Positions 55,391 to 63,367 of a stretch of 64,000 nucleotides of DNA are shown here, piece by piece. The notes under the pieces are model-generated. The model worked only from the letters and a program-made list of their open reading frames with translations, had not been told where the DNA came from and did no database searches. The DNA is taken from contig NZ_VIWV01000001.1 in assembly GCF_007829875.1 (NCBI RefSeq), forward strand, positions 6,170,501-6,234,500, in the 5' to 3' direction. The translations under genes were made by a program, and so were the position numbers. Source of the DNA: Streptomyces capillispiralis (GTDB taxonomy: Bacteria; Actinomycetota; Actinomycetes; Streptomycetales; Streptomycetaceae). How positions within the stretch are numbered: the stretch's first letter is position 1; each line of letters begins with the position of its first letter.

Positions 55391-56641
55391 TCAGGGCGTC
55401 GCGCGGGTCGGGAGGCGTACGTGCAGGCGCCAGGTGTCCCCGGCCGGGCCCGCGGAGGCCGTGCCGCCCAGGACGCGGGCGCGGGACTCGATGCCGGGCA
55501 GCCCGTGGCCGCCGCCGGGACGCGTGGCGGGAGCGGGCGGAAGGGGGTTCTCCACGGTGAGGTCCAGGCCGTCGTCGTCCAGCGCGACGCGCACGCTCAC
55601 CCCGGCCCCCTCACCGGCGTGCTTGAGCGCGTTGCTCAGTCCCTCCTGCACGATGCGGTAGGCCTCGCGGGAGAGCACCGGCGGCAGTGCCTCCAGCGGT
55701 GCCCCGACCGCGGCCGTCACCGTCATCCCGGCCGTCCGGGTGCGGTGCAGCAGACCGTCGAGGTCGGTGGCGAGCGTGGGCGCCGGCGCCGTACCGGGCG
55801 CGTCGCCGTCCCGCAGCAGACCGAGGACGGCGTCGAGTTCGCCCACCGTGCGCCGGGTGGTCTCCTCGATCGCGGCGAGGGCCTCGCGGACGAACCCCGG
55901 GTCGGCGTCCAGGACCCGGCGGGCCGCGCCCGCCTGAAGGGTCACCGCGCTCAGCGCGTGCCCGACGCAGTCGTGCAGCTCCCGCGCCAGGCGGTTGCGC
56001 ACGGCGAGATCGGCGGCGCGCGCCTCGGCGGCGGCGAGCCGGTCCTCGGGGGTGGGACCGAGCAGCGCGGGCGCCCAGCGGGCCAGCAGCGCCCCGGCCG
56101 CCGCCGCGCAGCAGGCCAGCGCCAGCAGTGACGCCACGCCCGCGAGGGGCGCGAGCGCCATCGCCCACGGCTGGTCGAACACCTCGGGGAATCCGAGCCG
56201 TTCGTGGAACACCCCGCCGGCGAGCGGCATCACGAGCAGCACGACCGCGAACGGCGGCACCGCCAGCGACATCCCCGCGAGGATCCCGCCGAACGCCAGG
56301 TGCAGCGTGAACCACAGCGCCGTACGGCCCTTGGCGGCCCGGCCGCGGGCGGGCCCGTCGGCGAGCCGGTCCGCCGGCACCCCGCACAGCCAGCGCACGG
56401 CGGCGCTCTCCAGCGGCCGGGTCAGCGGGAACAGCGAGGTGACGGCGGCCAGCGGCAACCCCACGGCGAACGACGACAGTTGCAGCGGGAACGACGAGAA
56501 GACGTCGGAGGAGCCGGCCACCGGACCGACGACGACCGCGCCGACCAGGACGTACGGCATGGCGAGCGCGCCGCCCAGGATCAGGTGGATCCAGCGCAGC
56601 CGCGCCCGCCGGCCGAACAGCGGCCGGGCGAAGGCCCTCAC
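55391..56641 (-). CDS. Two-component sensor histidine kinase (HisKA_3 type)
   Basis: A 416-residue membrane kinase. About four or five transmembrane segments occupy the first 215 residues. The HisKA_3 dimerisation/phospho-acceptor box is RNRLARELHDCVGHALSAVTLQAG, with the phosphorylated His in ELHD. The ATPase domain has the N-box REAYRIVQEGLSNALKHAGEGA and G-box GGGHGLPGIESRA. The GTG start overlaps the stop of the upstream membrane protein, and the response regulator follows. The signal is not evident; no extracellular sensor domain is present. Confidence 0.92.
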   Translation of the reverse strand: MRAFARPLFGRRARLRWIHLILGGALAMPYVLVGAVVVGPVAGSSDVFSSFPLQLSSFAVGLPLAAVTSLFPLTRPLESAAVRWLCGVPADRLADGPARGRAAKGRTALWFTLHLAFGGILAGMSLAVPPFAVVLLVMPLAGGVFHERLGFPEVFDQPWAMALAPLAGVASLLALACCAAAAGALLARWAPALLGPTPEDRLAAAEARAADLAVRNRLARELHDCVGHALSAVTLQAGAARRVLDADPGFVREALAAIEETTRRTVGELDAVLGLLRDGDAPGTAPAPTLATDLDGLLHRTRTAGMTVTAAVGAPLEALPPVLSREAYRIVQEGLSNALKHAGEGAGVSVRVALDDDGLDLTVENPLPPAPATRPGGGHGLPGIESRARVLGGTASAGPAGDTWRLHVRLPTRATP

Positions 56642-57651
56642 GGCGCCGGGTGCCGCACGGCCCCGGCGGACCGTGCCGCGAGGAAACGGGCGGCGACGAG
56701 GGCGACGAGCAGGCCGACGGTCATCTGGCCAGCGTAGGCCAGGAGCATCAGCCCCGTCGGGCGGTGTGCGGCATCCCCCTGCGTGACCACGGCGGCGGCC
56801 GCCATCCAGCCGCCCCAGCAGGCCACCGCCCCCGAGCCGATCCCGGCCAGGACGAGCGGCACCCGCACCGGCAGCGCCGGGACCCGGCGGAAGGCCAGCA
56901 GGAGCCCGCCGGTGACCGCGGCCAGGAGGTAGACGACGTACAGGGACTCCAGGACGTGGAAGTCGCTGCCCCGCTCCGCGACGACGCCCGCGCTCAGCCC
57001 GGTCGTGCCACCCCCGGCCCACAGGGCCCGCAGGGTCAGCGGGAACAGCACCAGCACCGCGGCCGCCACCGCCGCCGCCCGCTGCGCCCGCTCCGCCGGA
57101 CCGGCGGGCAGGTCCGCCAGGCGGCCGCGCCACAGATGACCCCAGCGGTCCCGGGCGTACAGACAGAACAGCGCGCCCAGCGCCAGGCCCTGGAGGATGA
57201 AGCCGCCGTAGACGACGGCGAACACCCAGTCGTGCAGGAAGGGTTCGCCCCCGCCGCCGGAGGTGCCCGCGGCGCTCCCGCCGAACGCGCGCACCAGCAG
57301 CTGGAGCGGATAGCCGGCCATGACCGGGGCCAGCAGCCCGGCCGCGATCCACATCGGCGCCACGAGCAGCCACGCGGGCACCGCGCGCCCCCACGGCCGG
57401 GTCAGCAGCAGCGCCAGCACGATCACGGCGCCGTCCATCGCGACCGTGACGACGTTCGCGACGACCAGCGCGGTGCCGTGGTCCAGCAGCGGGCTGCCCT
57501 CCGGCATGCCGACCCGGCTGCCGGCCACCCAGAGGGTCTTGAGCGTGAGGTACGGCAGGCAGGCCACGACGGCGGCGGCGCGCAGCAGCCTGCGGGAACG
57601 GGGAAGGGCGGGGCCGGCGGTGGCGACGGCCGGGGCGAGTGTCTGCGACAT
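56638..57651 (-). CDS. Polytopic membrane protein co-transcribed with the two-component system
   Basis: A 337-residue protein with about eight hydrophobic segments and no motif I recognise. A glycine-rich loop (GGSAAGTSGGGGEPFLHDW) separates two halves. The GTGA overlap with the kinase gene suggests that it is an input or accessory component of the signalling system, perhaps sensing a membrane-associated ligand. Confidence 0.85.
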   Translation of the reverse strand: MSQTLAPAVATAGPALPRSRRLLRAAAVVACLPYLTLKTLWVAGSRVGMPEGSPLLDHGTALVVANVVTVAMDGAVIVLALLLTRPWGRAVPAWLLVAPMWIAAGLLAPVMAGYPLQLLVRAFGGSAAGTSGGGGEPFLHDWVFAVVYGGFILQGLALGALFCLYARDRWGHLWRGRLADLPAGPAERAQRAAAVAAAVLVLFPLTLRALWAGGGTTGLSAGVVAERGSDFHVLESLYVVYLLAAVTGGLLLAFRRVPALPVRVPLVLAGIGSGAVACWGGWMAAAAVVTQGDAAHRPTGLMLLAYAGQMTVGLLVALVAARFLAARSAGAVRHPAP

Positions 57652-57732
57652 GCCCCCAGCCTTCCGCGCGGGCGCCCGCCGGCACCTCCTGCGCGGCGAC
57701 GATCCGCCTCCGCCGCGCGGGGGAGGAGCGGG

Positions 57733-58206
57733 TCAGCCTTCCAGGACGAGCACGAACTCCTCGATCTCCGCGCCCCGCGCGGGCGCGTACCCCGTGGCCC
57801 GCGCCCGGACCTCGAAACCGCACCGCCGCAGCACCCGCAGCGACCCGGCGTTGTCCGCCGCCGCGCGCGCGTACAGCGGGCGCTCGGTCACCTCCGCCAG
57901 CAGTCCGCTCAGCGCTGCCGTGGCGACGCCCTTGCCCCAGTGGGCGCGGTCGATCCAGTACGTCACCTCGCGCTCGCCCGGCTCCCCGTACACCGAGGCG
58001 TGGCCCACCACGTCGCCGTCGCCCAGGACCGTGCGCACCACGACCCCCGGCGAGGTGCGGATGCGCGCCCAGTGGGCGTCGAAGGCGTCCCGGTCGGCCG
58101 GGTCCTCGGGGGTGAAGGCCGCCATGCGCAGCGCGTCCGGGTCGTTGAGCTGCCGGTAGAAGACCGGGAGGTCGCTGTCGTGCACGGGCCGCAGGGAGAC
58201 GTCCAT
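57733..58206 (-). CDS. GNAT-family N-acetyltransferase
   Basis: A 157-residue acetyl-CoA-dependent acyltransferase of the RimJ/RimL-like subgroup. The core strand-helix is YWIDRAHWGKGVATAALSGLL, where the pantetheine-binding GKGVA occurs, and the terminal motif is ARAAADNAGSLRVLRRCGFEV. It may modify proteins or small amines. It lies three bases after the IclR gene on the same strand and is likely co-transcribed. Confidence 0.9.
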   Translation of the reverse strand: MDVSLRPVHDSDLPVFYRQLNDPDALRMAAFTPEDPADRDAFDAHWARIRTSPGVVVRTVLGDGDVVGHASVYGEPGEREVTYWIDRAHWGKGVATAALSGLLAEVTERPLYARAAADNAGSLRVLRRCGFEVRARATGYAPARGAEIEEFVLVLEG

Positions 58207-58209
58207 GGC

Positions 58210-58983
58210 TCAGAGCCTACGGGTGGCCAGGGTCAGCCGGTCGCGCGCGTCGAACAGGGCGTCCTTGACCAGCTGCTCGTGCGCGGGCGTGAGCCGCGCC
58301 ACCGGAACCGAGCAGCTGATCGCGTCCCGCGCGGGGGTGCGGTACGGGATCGCCACGCCGAAGCAGCGCAGGCCCAGCGTGTTCTCCTCGCGGTCCACGG
58401 CGAAGCCCTGCTCGCGCACCAGGTGCAGCTCCTCGATGAGCTTCTCCCGGTCGGTGATGGTGTTCTCGGTCAGCGCGGGCAGCGTCTCCGGGAGCATCTT
58501 GCGCACCTGCTCGTCGGAGTAGGTGCTCAGCAGCGCCTTGCCGAGCGACGTCGAGTGCGCGGGCAGCCGCCGGCCGACCCGGGTGAACGGGCGCAGGTAG
58601 TGCTGCGACTGGCGGGTGGCCAGGTAGACCACGTTGGTGCCGTCGAGGCGGGCGAGGTGGATGGTCTCCGTCGTGTCGTCGGAGAGCCGGTCCAGGGTCG
58701 GGCGGGCCGCCGCGACCACCTCGTCGCCGTCGATGTAGGAGGTGCCGACCAGCAGCGCCCGGACGCCGATGCCGTACCGCGTGCCCGTCGCGTCCGTCTC
58801 CACCCAGCCGAGGTCCACCAGGGTGCGCAGCAGCATGTAGAGGCTCGACTTGGGGTAGCCGACGGCCTCCTGGACCGCCGCCAGGGAGTGCATGCCGGGG
58901 CGCCCGGCGAAGTATTCGAGCAGTTCAACGGTCCGTACCGCGGACTTGACCTGTGCCCCGCCGCCCGTCTCGCCAGCCGACAT
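58210..58983 (-). CDS. IclR-family regulator of the semialdehyde dehydrogenase gene
   Basis: A 257-residue IclR-type regulator. The N-terminal winged helix (about 10-75) has HSLAAVQEAVGYPKSSLYMLLRTLVDLGWVE, and the effector domain shows the C-terminal IclR pattern YLATRQSQHYLRPFTRVGRRLPAHSTSLGKALLS and LGLRCFGVAIPYRTPARDAISCSVPVARLT. ATG at 58983 is preferred; the frame is open to 59106 through the divergent promoter. The divergent neighbour encodes the dehydrogenase, its presumed target, and IclR proteins frequently respond to aromatic or sugar-acid intermediates. Confidence 0.9.
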   Translation of the reverse strand: MSAGETGGGAQVKSAVRTVELLEYFAGRPGMHSLAAVQEAVGYPKSSLYMLLRTLVDLGWVETDATGTRYGIGVRALLVGTSYIDGDEVVAAARPTLDRLSDDTTETIHLARLDGTNVVYLATRQSQHYLRPFTRVGRRLPAHSTSLGKALLSTYSDEQVRKMLPETLPALTENTITDREKLIEELHLVREQGFAVDREENTLGLRCFGVAIPYRTPARDAISCSVPVARLTPAHEQLVKDALFDARDRLTLATRRL

Positions 58984-59045
58984 CGCCCTTGACCCCTTCG
59001 TTCGCCGGGAAATAGTCTCCGTAGCACATTCATCCACAGAGACGG

Positions 59046-59105
59046 CGTTCAGTATATCGAACGCCCCTGGTGGGTGACGCACATACTGCGGCATTCGTTG
59101 CGGCA
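59046..59105. promoter_or_regulatory. IclR/dehydrogenase divergent operator candidates
   Basis: CGTTC-N8-GAACG (59046-59063) is an inverted repeat around the AT-rich AGTATATC, of IclR-operator-like size. TGCGGCA is repeated at 59087-59093 and 59099-59105, exactly 12 bases apart, close to the dehydrogenase start. Confidence 0.45.
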
Positions 59106-59125
59106 ATCAAGTGGAGGGACCCGCG

Positions 59126-60655
59126 GTGGCAGCAGCACCAGTCTGGAGTGTCGACCCCCGAACCGGGAAGCAGCGTGAACAGGTTGCGGTGGAGGCCACA
59201 GCCCAGGAGGTGGACGCCGCCGTACGCGCCGCGCACGACGCGCGCGGCGCGCTGGTGGACCGCACCGTCCGTGCCGCCTTCCTGCGCACGGCCGCCGACG
59301 AGCTCGAGGCGGCCAGGGACCAGCTCGTCGAGGCCGCCGACGCGGAGACCGCGCTCGGCCCGGTCCGGCTGACCGGCGAGCTCGCCCGCACCTGCTACCA
59401 GCTTCGGGCCTTCGCCGGCATCGTCGACGAGGGCGCCTTCCTCGACGTCGTCATCAACCACCCCGACGACACCGCGACGCCGCCCGTCCCCGACCTGCGC
59501 CGCTACAAGGTGCCGCTGGGCGTCGTCGCCGTCTACTCGGCGTCCAACTTCCCCTTCGCCTTCTCCGTGCCCGGCGGCGACACCGCGAGCGCGCTCGCGG
59601 CCGGCTGCCCGGTCGTCGTCAAGTCCCACCCGGACCACCCCGGCCTGTCCGAGCTGGTCGCCAAGGTGCTGCGCCGGGCCGCCGCCCGGCACGACATCCC
59701 CGACGGCGTGCTCGGTCTGGTGCACGGCTTCGAGGCCGGCGTCGAACTCATCAAGCACCCGCTGGTCGCGGCGGCCGGCTTCACCGGATCGGTCCGCGGG
59801 GGCCGCGCCCTCTTCGACGCGGCCGCCGCCCGGCCCGTCCCGATCCCCTTCCACGGTGAGCTGGGTTCCCTGAACCCGGTCGTCGTCACCGAGGCCGCCG
59901 CCGCCGAGCGCGGCGAGGCGATCGGCGCCGGGCTCGCCGGTTCCATGACCCTGGGCGTCGGCCAGTTCTGCGTGAAGCCCGGCCTGGTCCTGGCTCCGGC
60001 CGGCGAGGCCGGCGACCGGCTGCTGAAGTCCCTGACCGAGGCCGTCAGCGACACCGACGCGGGCGTCCTGCTCGACCACCGCATGCGCGACAACTTCGTC
60101 GCCGGGGTCGCCGAGCGCGCCCAGCTGCCCGACGTGGAGTCCCCGGTCACCCCGGGCTCGGGCGGCGAGCACACCGTCAGCGCGGGCTTCCTCACCGTCC
60201 CGGCGAGCCGGCTGGCCCAGGAGGGCGAGCACGACCTGCTCCTCGAGGAGTGCTTCGGGCCGGTCACCGTGGTGGCCCGTTACGAGGACGACGACGAGGT
60301 GCGGGCGGTGCTGTCGCGGCTGCCCGGCAACCTCACCGCGACGGTGCAGCTGTCCGCCGGGGAGGCGGCCGGTGAGGGGCGCGGCGCGGAGATCGTGCGG
60401 GAGCTGACGCCGCTGGCCGGGCGGGTGCTGGTGAACGGCTGGCCGACGGGCGTCGCGGTCGCCCCCGCGCAGCACCACGGCGGGCCCTACCCGGCGACCA
60501 CCTCGACCTCCACGTCGGTGGGCGGCACGGCCATCGAGCGCTGGCTGCGGCCGGTCGCCTACCAGGGGACCCCCGAGGCGCTGTTGCCCGAGGAGCTGCG
60601 CGACGACAACCCGCTGGGGCTGCCGCGACGCTTCAACGGCGTGCTGGAGCGCTAG
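59126..60655 (+). CDS. Alpha-ketoglutarate semialdehyde dehydrogenase (2,5-dioxovalerate dehydrogenase family)
   Basis: A 509-residue NAD(P)-dependent aldehyde dehydrogenase of the KGSADH subfamily, which oxidises 2,5-dioxopentanoate to 2-oxoglutarate. Marks: GVVAVYSASNFPFAFSVPGGD, the cofactor/lysine block GCPVVVKSHPDHPG, AAGFTGSVRGGRALFDAAAARPVPIPF, the general-base Glu in HGELGSLNPVVV and the catalytic Cys in GQFCVKPGLVL. FGELGSxNP-type replacement of the usual ELGGKxP is characteristic of this subfamily. I chose GTG 59126, with GTGGAGGG as ribosome site; GTG 59111 is the alternative. It is the final step for oxidative uronate and pentose pathways. Confidence 0.88.
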   Translation: MAAAPVWSVDPRTGKQREQVAVEATAQEVDAAVRAAHDARGALVDRTVRAAFLRTAADELEAARDQLVEAADAETALGPVRLTGELARTCYQLRAFAGIVDEGAFLDVVINHPDDTATPPVPDLRRYKVPLGVVAVYSASNFPFAFSVPGGDTASALAAGCPVVVKSHPDHPGLSELVAKVLRRAAARHDIPDGVLGLVHGFEAGVELIKHPLVAAAGFTGSVRGGRALFDAAAARPVPIPFHGELGSLNPVVVTEAAAAERGEAIGAGLAGSMTLGVGQFCVKPGLVLAPAGEAGDRLLKSLTEAVSDTDAGVLLDHRMRDNFVAGVAERAQLPDVESPVTPGSGGEHTVSAGFLTVPASRLAQEGEHDLLLEECFGPVTVVARYEDDDEVRAVLSRLPGNLTATVQLSAGEAAGEGRGAEIVRELTPLAGRVLVNGWPTGVAVAPAQHHGGPYPATTSTSTSVGGTAIERWLRPVAYQGTPEALLPEELRDDNPLGLPRRFNGVLER

Positions 60656-60670
60656 GGACGTCGTGCGGAG

Positions 60671-60724
60671 GCGGGTGCGCCCGCCCTGGGAGTGCACCAG
60701 CACCCTCAGGGCGGGCGCACCCGC
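60671..60724 (+). terminator. Terminator between the dehydrogenase and DUF1349 genes
   Basis: GCGGGTGCGCCCGCCCTG (60671-60688) and CAGGGCGGGCGCACCCGC (60707-60724) are a perfect 18-bp stem. The 18-base loop contains the mini-hairpin GTGC-ACCA-GCAC. Confidence 0.8.
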
Positions 60725-60741
60725 CCTGGGATACTCGGGCG

Positions 60742-61350
60742 ATGGACATGGAGCTTCCCGAACTGCCCTTCGCCCTGCGCACCTACGGCCCCGACGGGCA
60801 CTGGTCCTACGAGGACGGGGTGCTGACCGGCTGGGCGGGCGCCCGGCAGGACCGTTTCGTGCCGCCCACCGGTGAGGCCCTGGACCCCGCCTCCGACGCG
60901 CCCCGCCTGCTGGGCGCCCCCGAGGGCGACTTCCAGCTGATCGCCCGGGTCACCGTCGGGTTCGCCGCGTCCTTCGACGCCGGGGTGCTCTACGTCCACG
61001 CCGGCGAGCGGGCCTGGGCCAAGCTCTGCCTGGAGTACTCCCCGGACGTGCCCACCGTCTGCACGGTGGTCACCCGGGGCCACTCCGACGACGCCAACTC
61101 CTTCACCGTCGACGGCACCTCCGTCTGGCTCCGGGTCAGCCGCACCGGGCGTGCCTTCGCCTTCCACGCCTCCCGCGACGGCGAGCGCTGGACCTTCGTC
61201 CGCCTCTTCACCCTCGGCGACGAGAAGGAGACCGGGGCCGCCCTGATCGGCTTCATGACCCAGTCGCCGATGGGGGAGGGCTGCGTGGTGACGTACGACC
61301 ACCTCGCCTACCGGCCGCAGTGGCCGCGCGACCTGCGGGACGGCAGCTGA
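60742..61350 (+). CDS. DUF1349 (concanavalin-like) protein
   Basis: A 202-residue soluble protein of the DUF1349 family, a jelly-roll fold related to concanavalin-like lectins and glucanases. Family blocks are FQLIARVTVGFAASFDAGVLYVHAGERAWAKLCLEYSP and VVTRGHSDDANSF. No catalytic residues are established for the family; sugar binding is a common guess. The first ATG is used; the upstream 18 bases are short after the hairpin, so it may have a leaderless or short-leader transcript. Confidence 0.85.
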   Translation: MDMELPELPFALRTYGPDGHWSYEDGVLTGWAGARQDRFVPPTGEALDPASDAPRLLGAPEGDFQLIARVTVGFAASFDAGVLYVHAGERAWAKLCLEYSPDVPTVCTVVTRGHSDDANSFTVDGTSVWLRVSRTGRAFAFHASRDGERWTFVRLFTLGDEKETGAALIGFMTQSPMGEGCVVTYDHLAYRPQWPRDLRDGS

Positions 61351-61438
61351 GGGCGAGGAATGAAAGCGGCTGCTTGAACGTTCACGCAGTCGCCGGAGGG
61401 AGTCTCCGCACCCGTACGACCCTGGAGAGAGCCGACTC

Positions 61439-62149
61439 ATGCGCGTCGAGATCTGGAGCGACATCGCCTGCCCCTGGTGCTATGTCGGAAAGGCCCGGTT
61501 CGACAAGGCGCTGGCCGCCTTCCCGCACCGCGAGCAGGTCGAGGTGGTGCACCGCTCCTTCGAGCTGGACCCCGGCCGCGCCAAGGACGACATCCAGCCC
61601 GTGATCACGATGCTCACCAAGAAGTACGGCATGAGCGAGGCCCAGGCCGAGGCCGGTGAGGACAACCTGGGCGCCCAGGCCGCCGCCGAGGGCCTGCCCT
61701 ACCGCACCCGGGGCCGCGACCACGGCAGCACCTTCGACATGCACCGCCTGCTGCACCACGCCCGCGAGCAGGGCCGCGAGGCGGAGCTGCTCGACCTGCT
61801 GTACCGGGCGAACTTCGCCGAGGAGCGGTCCGTCTTCGGCGACGACGAACGGCTCGTCGGACTCGCCACCGCCGCCGGTCTCGACGAGGACGCCGTGCGC
61901 GCGGTCCTCGCCGACCCGGAGGCGTACGCCGACGGGGTCCGCGCCGACGAGCGCGAGGCCGCCCGGCTCGGCGCGAGCGGAGTGCCGTTCTTCGTGCTGG
62001 ACCGCAAGTACGGCGTCTCCGGCGCCCAGCCCGCCGAGGTCTTCGCACAGGCACTCACCCAGGCCTGGGGCGAGCGCCCGGCGCTCCAGCTGATCGACGA
62101 CGGTGCCGAGGCCTGCGGCCCGGACGGCTGCGCGGTGCCCCAGCGGTAG
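61439..62149 (+). CDS. DsbA-family (FrnE-like) thiol oxidoreductase
   Basis: A 236-residue cytosolic DsbA-fold protein. The redox motif C11-P-W-C14 is in SDIACPWCYVGKARF, the helical insertion spans about 45-160, and the cis-Pro loop is GASGVPFFVLDRKYGVSGAQP. FrnE-type proteins act as disulfide isomerases or oxidoreductases, and the family also includes HCCA isomerase-like enzymes. Two further cysteines near the C-terminus (EACGPDGCAVP) form a CxxxxC pair that may also be redox active. Confidence 0.9.
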   Translation: MRVEIWSDIACPWCYVGKARFDKALAAFPHREQVEVVHRSFELDPGRAKDDIQPVITMLTKKYGMSEAQAEAGEDNLGAQAAAEGLPYRTRGRDHGSTFDMHRLLHHAREQGREAELLDLLYRANFAEERSVFGDDERLVGLATAAGLDEDAVRAVLADPEAYADGVRADEREAARLGASGVPFFVLDRKYGVSGAQPAEVFAQALTQAWGERPALQLIDDGAEACGPDGCAVPQR

Positions 62150-62244
62150 ACGCCCAGGTCAGGACGTATGCATAAGCGTTCCTTGGCGATACCGCGCAGA
62201 ACGCGGCAATGGACGGGGGGATCCCGGGCCTCCAGAGTGGTCCC

Positions 62245-63297
62245 ATGGAGAACTTCGAGAACCTCGTCCGTGCCGAGTTCGCCCCGGAGAACACCTTCCT
62301 GAACACCGCCAGCAATGCCCTGCTGCCGGCCCGGACCGTGGCCGCGCTCCAGGACGCCGCACGGCTGCGCGCCGAGGGCCGCTCGCTCGACCCGCTCTTC
62401 GCCGACGTCGAGGCCTGCCGCGCCGCCTACGCCCGGCTGGCCGGTGTCCCGGCCGAGCGGGTCGCGGCCGGCGCGACCGTCGCCCTGTTCACCTCACTGG
62501 TCGCGGCCTCGCTGCCGCCCGGAGCCGAAGTCCTCACCGCGGAGGACGACTTCACCTCCGTACTCCAGCCCTTCCACGCCCGCGGCGACCTCAAGGTGCG
62601 GGCGGTGCCGCTGGAACGCCTCGCCGACTCCGTCCGCCCCGGCACCGCGCTGGTCGCGGTCAGCGCCGCGCAGTCCGCCGACGGACGGATCGCCGACCTC
62701 GCCGCGCTGCGCGAGGCGGCCCGGGCCCACGGCGCGCGCACCTACGTCGACTTCTCCCAGGCGGCCGGCTGGCTGCCGGTCACGGCCGGCGACCACGACT
62801 ACAGCGTCACCATCACCTTCAAGTGGCTGCTCGGCCCGCACGGCGCGGCCTTCCTCGTCGTGCCGGAGGACTTCGGCGACCTGACGCCGGTGCAGGCGGG
62901 CTGGGTCGCGGGGGAGAACCCGTGGGACAGCTGCTACGGCCCCGTCGCCGAACTCGCCCACTCCGCCCGGCGGTTCGACTCCAGCCCGGCGCTGTTCAGC
63001 TACGCGGGGCTGCGCGCCTCGCTCGGACTCGTCGAGGAGATCGGCGTGGACGCCGTCCGCGCCCACGACCTGGCCCTCGCCGACCGCTTCCGCGCGGGGC
63101 TCGCGGAGCTGGGCCGCACGCCCCTGCCCGCGCCCGGCTCACCGATCGTGTCCGTGCCCGGACTGGGCCGCCTCCAGCCGGAGCTGGCCGAGGCGGGCAT
63201 CCAGGTGTCGAACCGCGCGGGCAGTCTGCGGGCGTCCTTTCACCTCTACAACACGGCCGCCGACGTGGACCGGCTGCTCGACGCCCTGTCCGGCTGA
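62245..63297 (+). CDS. Class V (NifS-like) PLP-dependent aminotransferase
   Basis: A 350-residue fold-type I PLP enzyme. The PLP lysine is in VTITFKWLLGPHGAAFLVV, the cofactor aspartate in TYVDFSQAAGWLPV, and the N-terminal FLNTASNALLP matches class V enzymes. It lacks the catalytic Cys loop of cysteine desulfurases, so an aminotransferase, lyase or kynureninase-like role is more likely. I chose ATG 62245 (MENFENLVRAEF); ATG 62209 would add 12 residues and has no better ribosome site. It is convergent with the ectoine hydroxylase gene; a role in ectoine supply is not supported by sequence. Confidence 0.85.
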   Translation: MENFENLVRAEFAPENTFLNTASNALLPARTVAALQDAARLRAEGRSLDPLFADVEACRAAYARLAGVPAERVAAGATVALFTSLVAASLPPGAEVLTAEDDFTSVLQPFHARGDLKVRAVPLERLADSVRPGTALVAVSAAQSADGRIADLAALREAARAHGARTYVDFSQAAGWLPVTAGDHDYSVTITFKWLLGPHGAAFLVVPEDFGDLTPVQAGWVAGENPWDSCYGPVAELAHSARRFDSSPALFSYAGLRASLGLVEEIGVDAVRAHDLALADRFRAGLAELGRTPLPAPGSPIVSVPGLGRLQPELAEAGIQVSNRAGSLRASFHLYNTAADVDRLLDALSG

Positions 63298-63307
63298 CGG
63301 CACGGCA

Positions 63308-63351
63308 GCGGGCCGGTGCCTCCCTGTCCCACACGAGGAGGCCCGGCCCGC
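63308..63351. terminator. Bidirectional terminator between aminotransferase and ectD
   Basis: GCGGGCCGG-T-GCCTCC (63308-63323) pairs with GGAGGC-CCGGCCCGC (63337-63351), a 15-bp stem interrupted by one bulged T, between two convergent stop codons. Confidence 0.75.
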
Positions 63352-63367
63352 GGTCCGTGTCACGCGG

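Noticed and set aside
59030-60703. Long minus-strand frame opposite the semialdehyde dehydrogenase
   Set aside because: Val/Gly/Asp-rich antisense shadow typical of high-GC genes, without any domain pattern.
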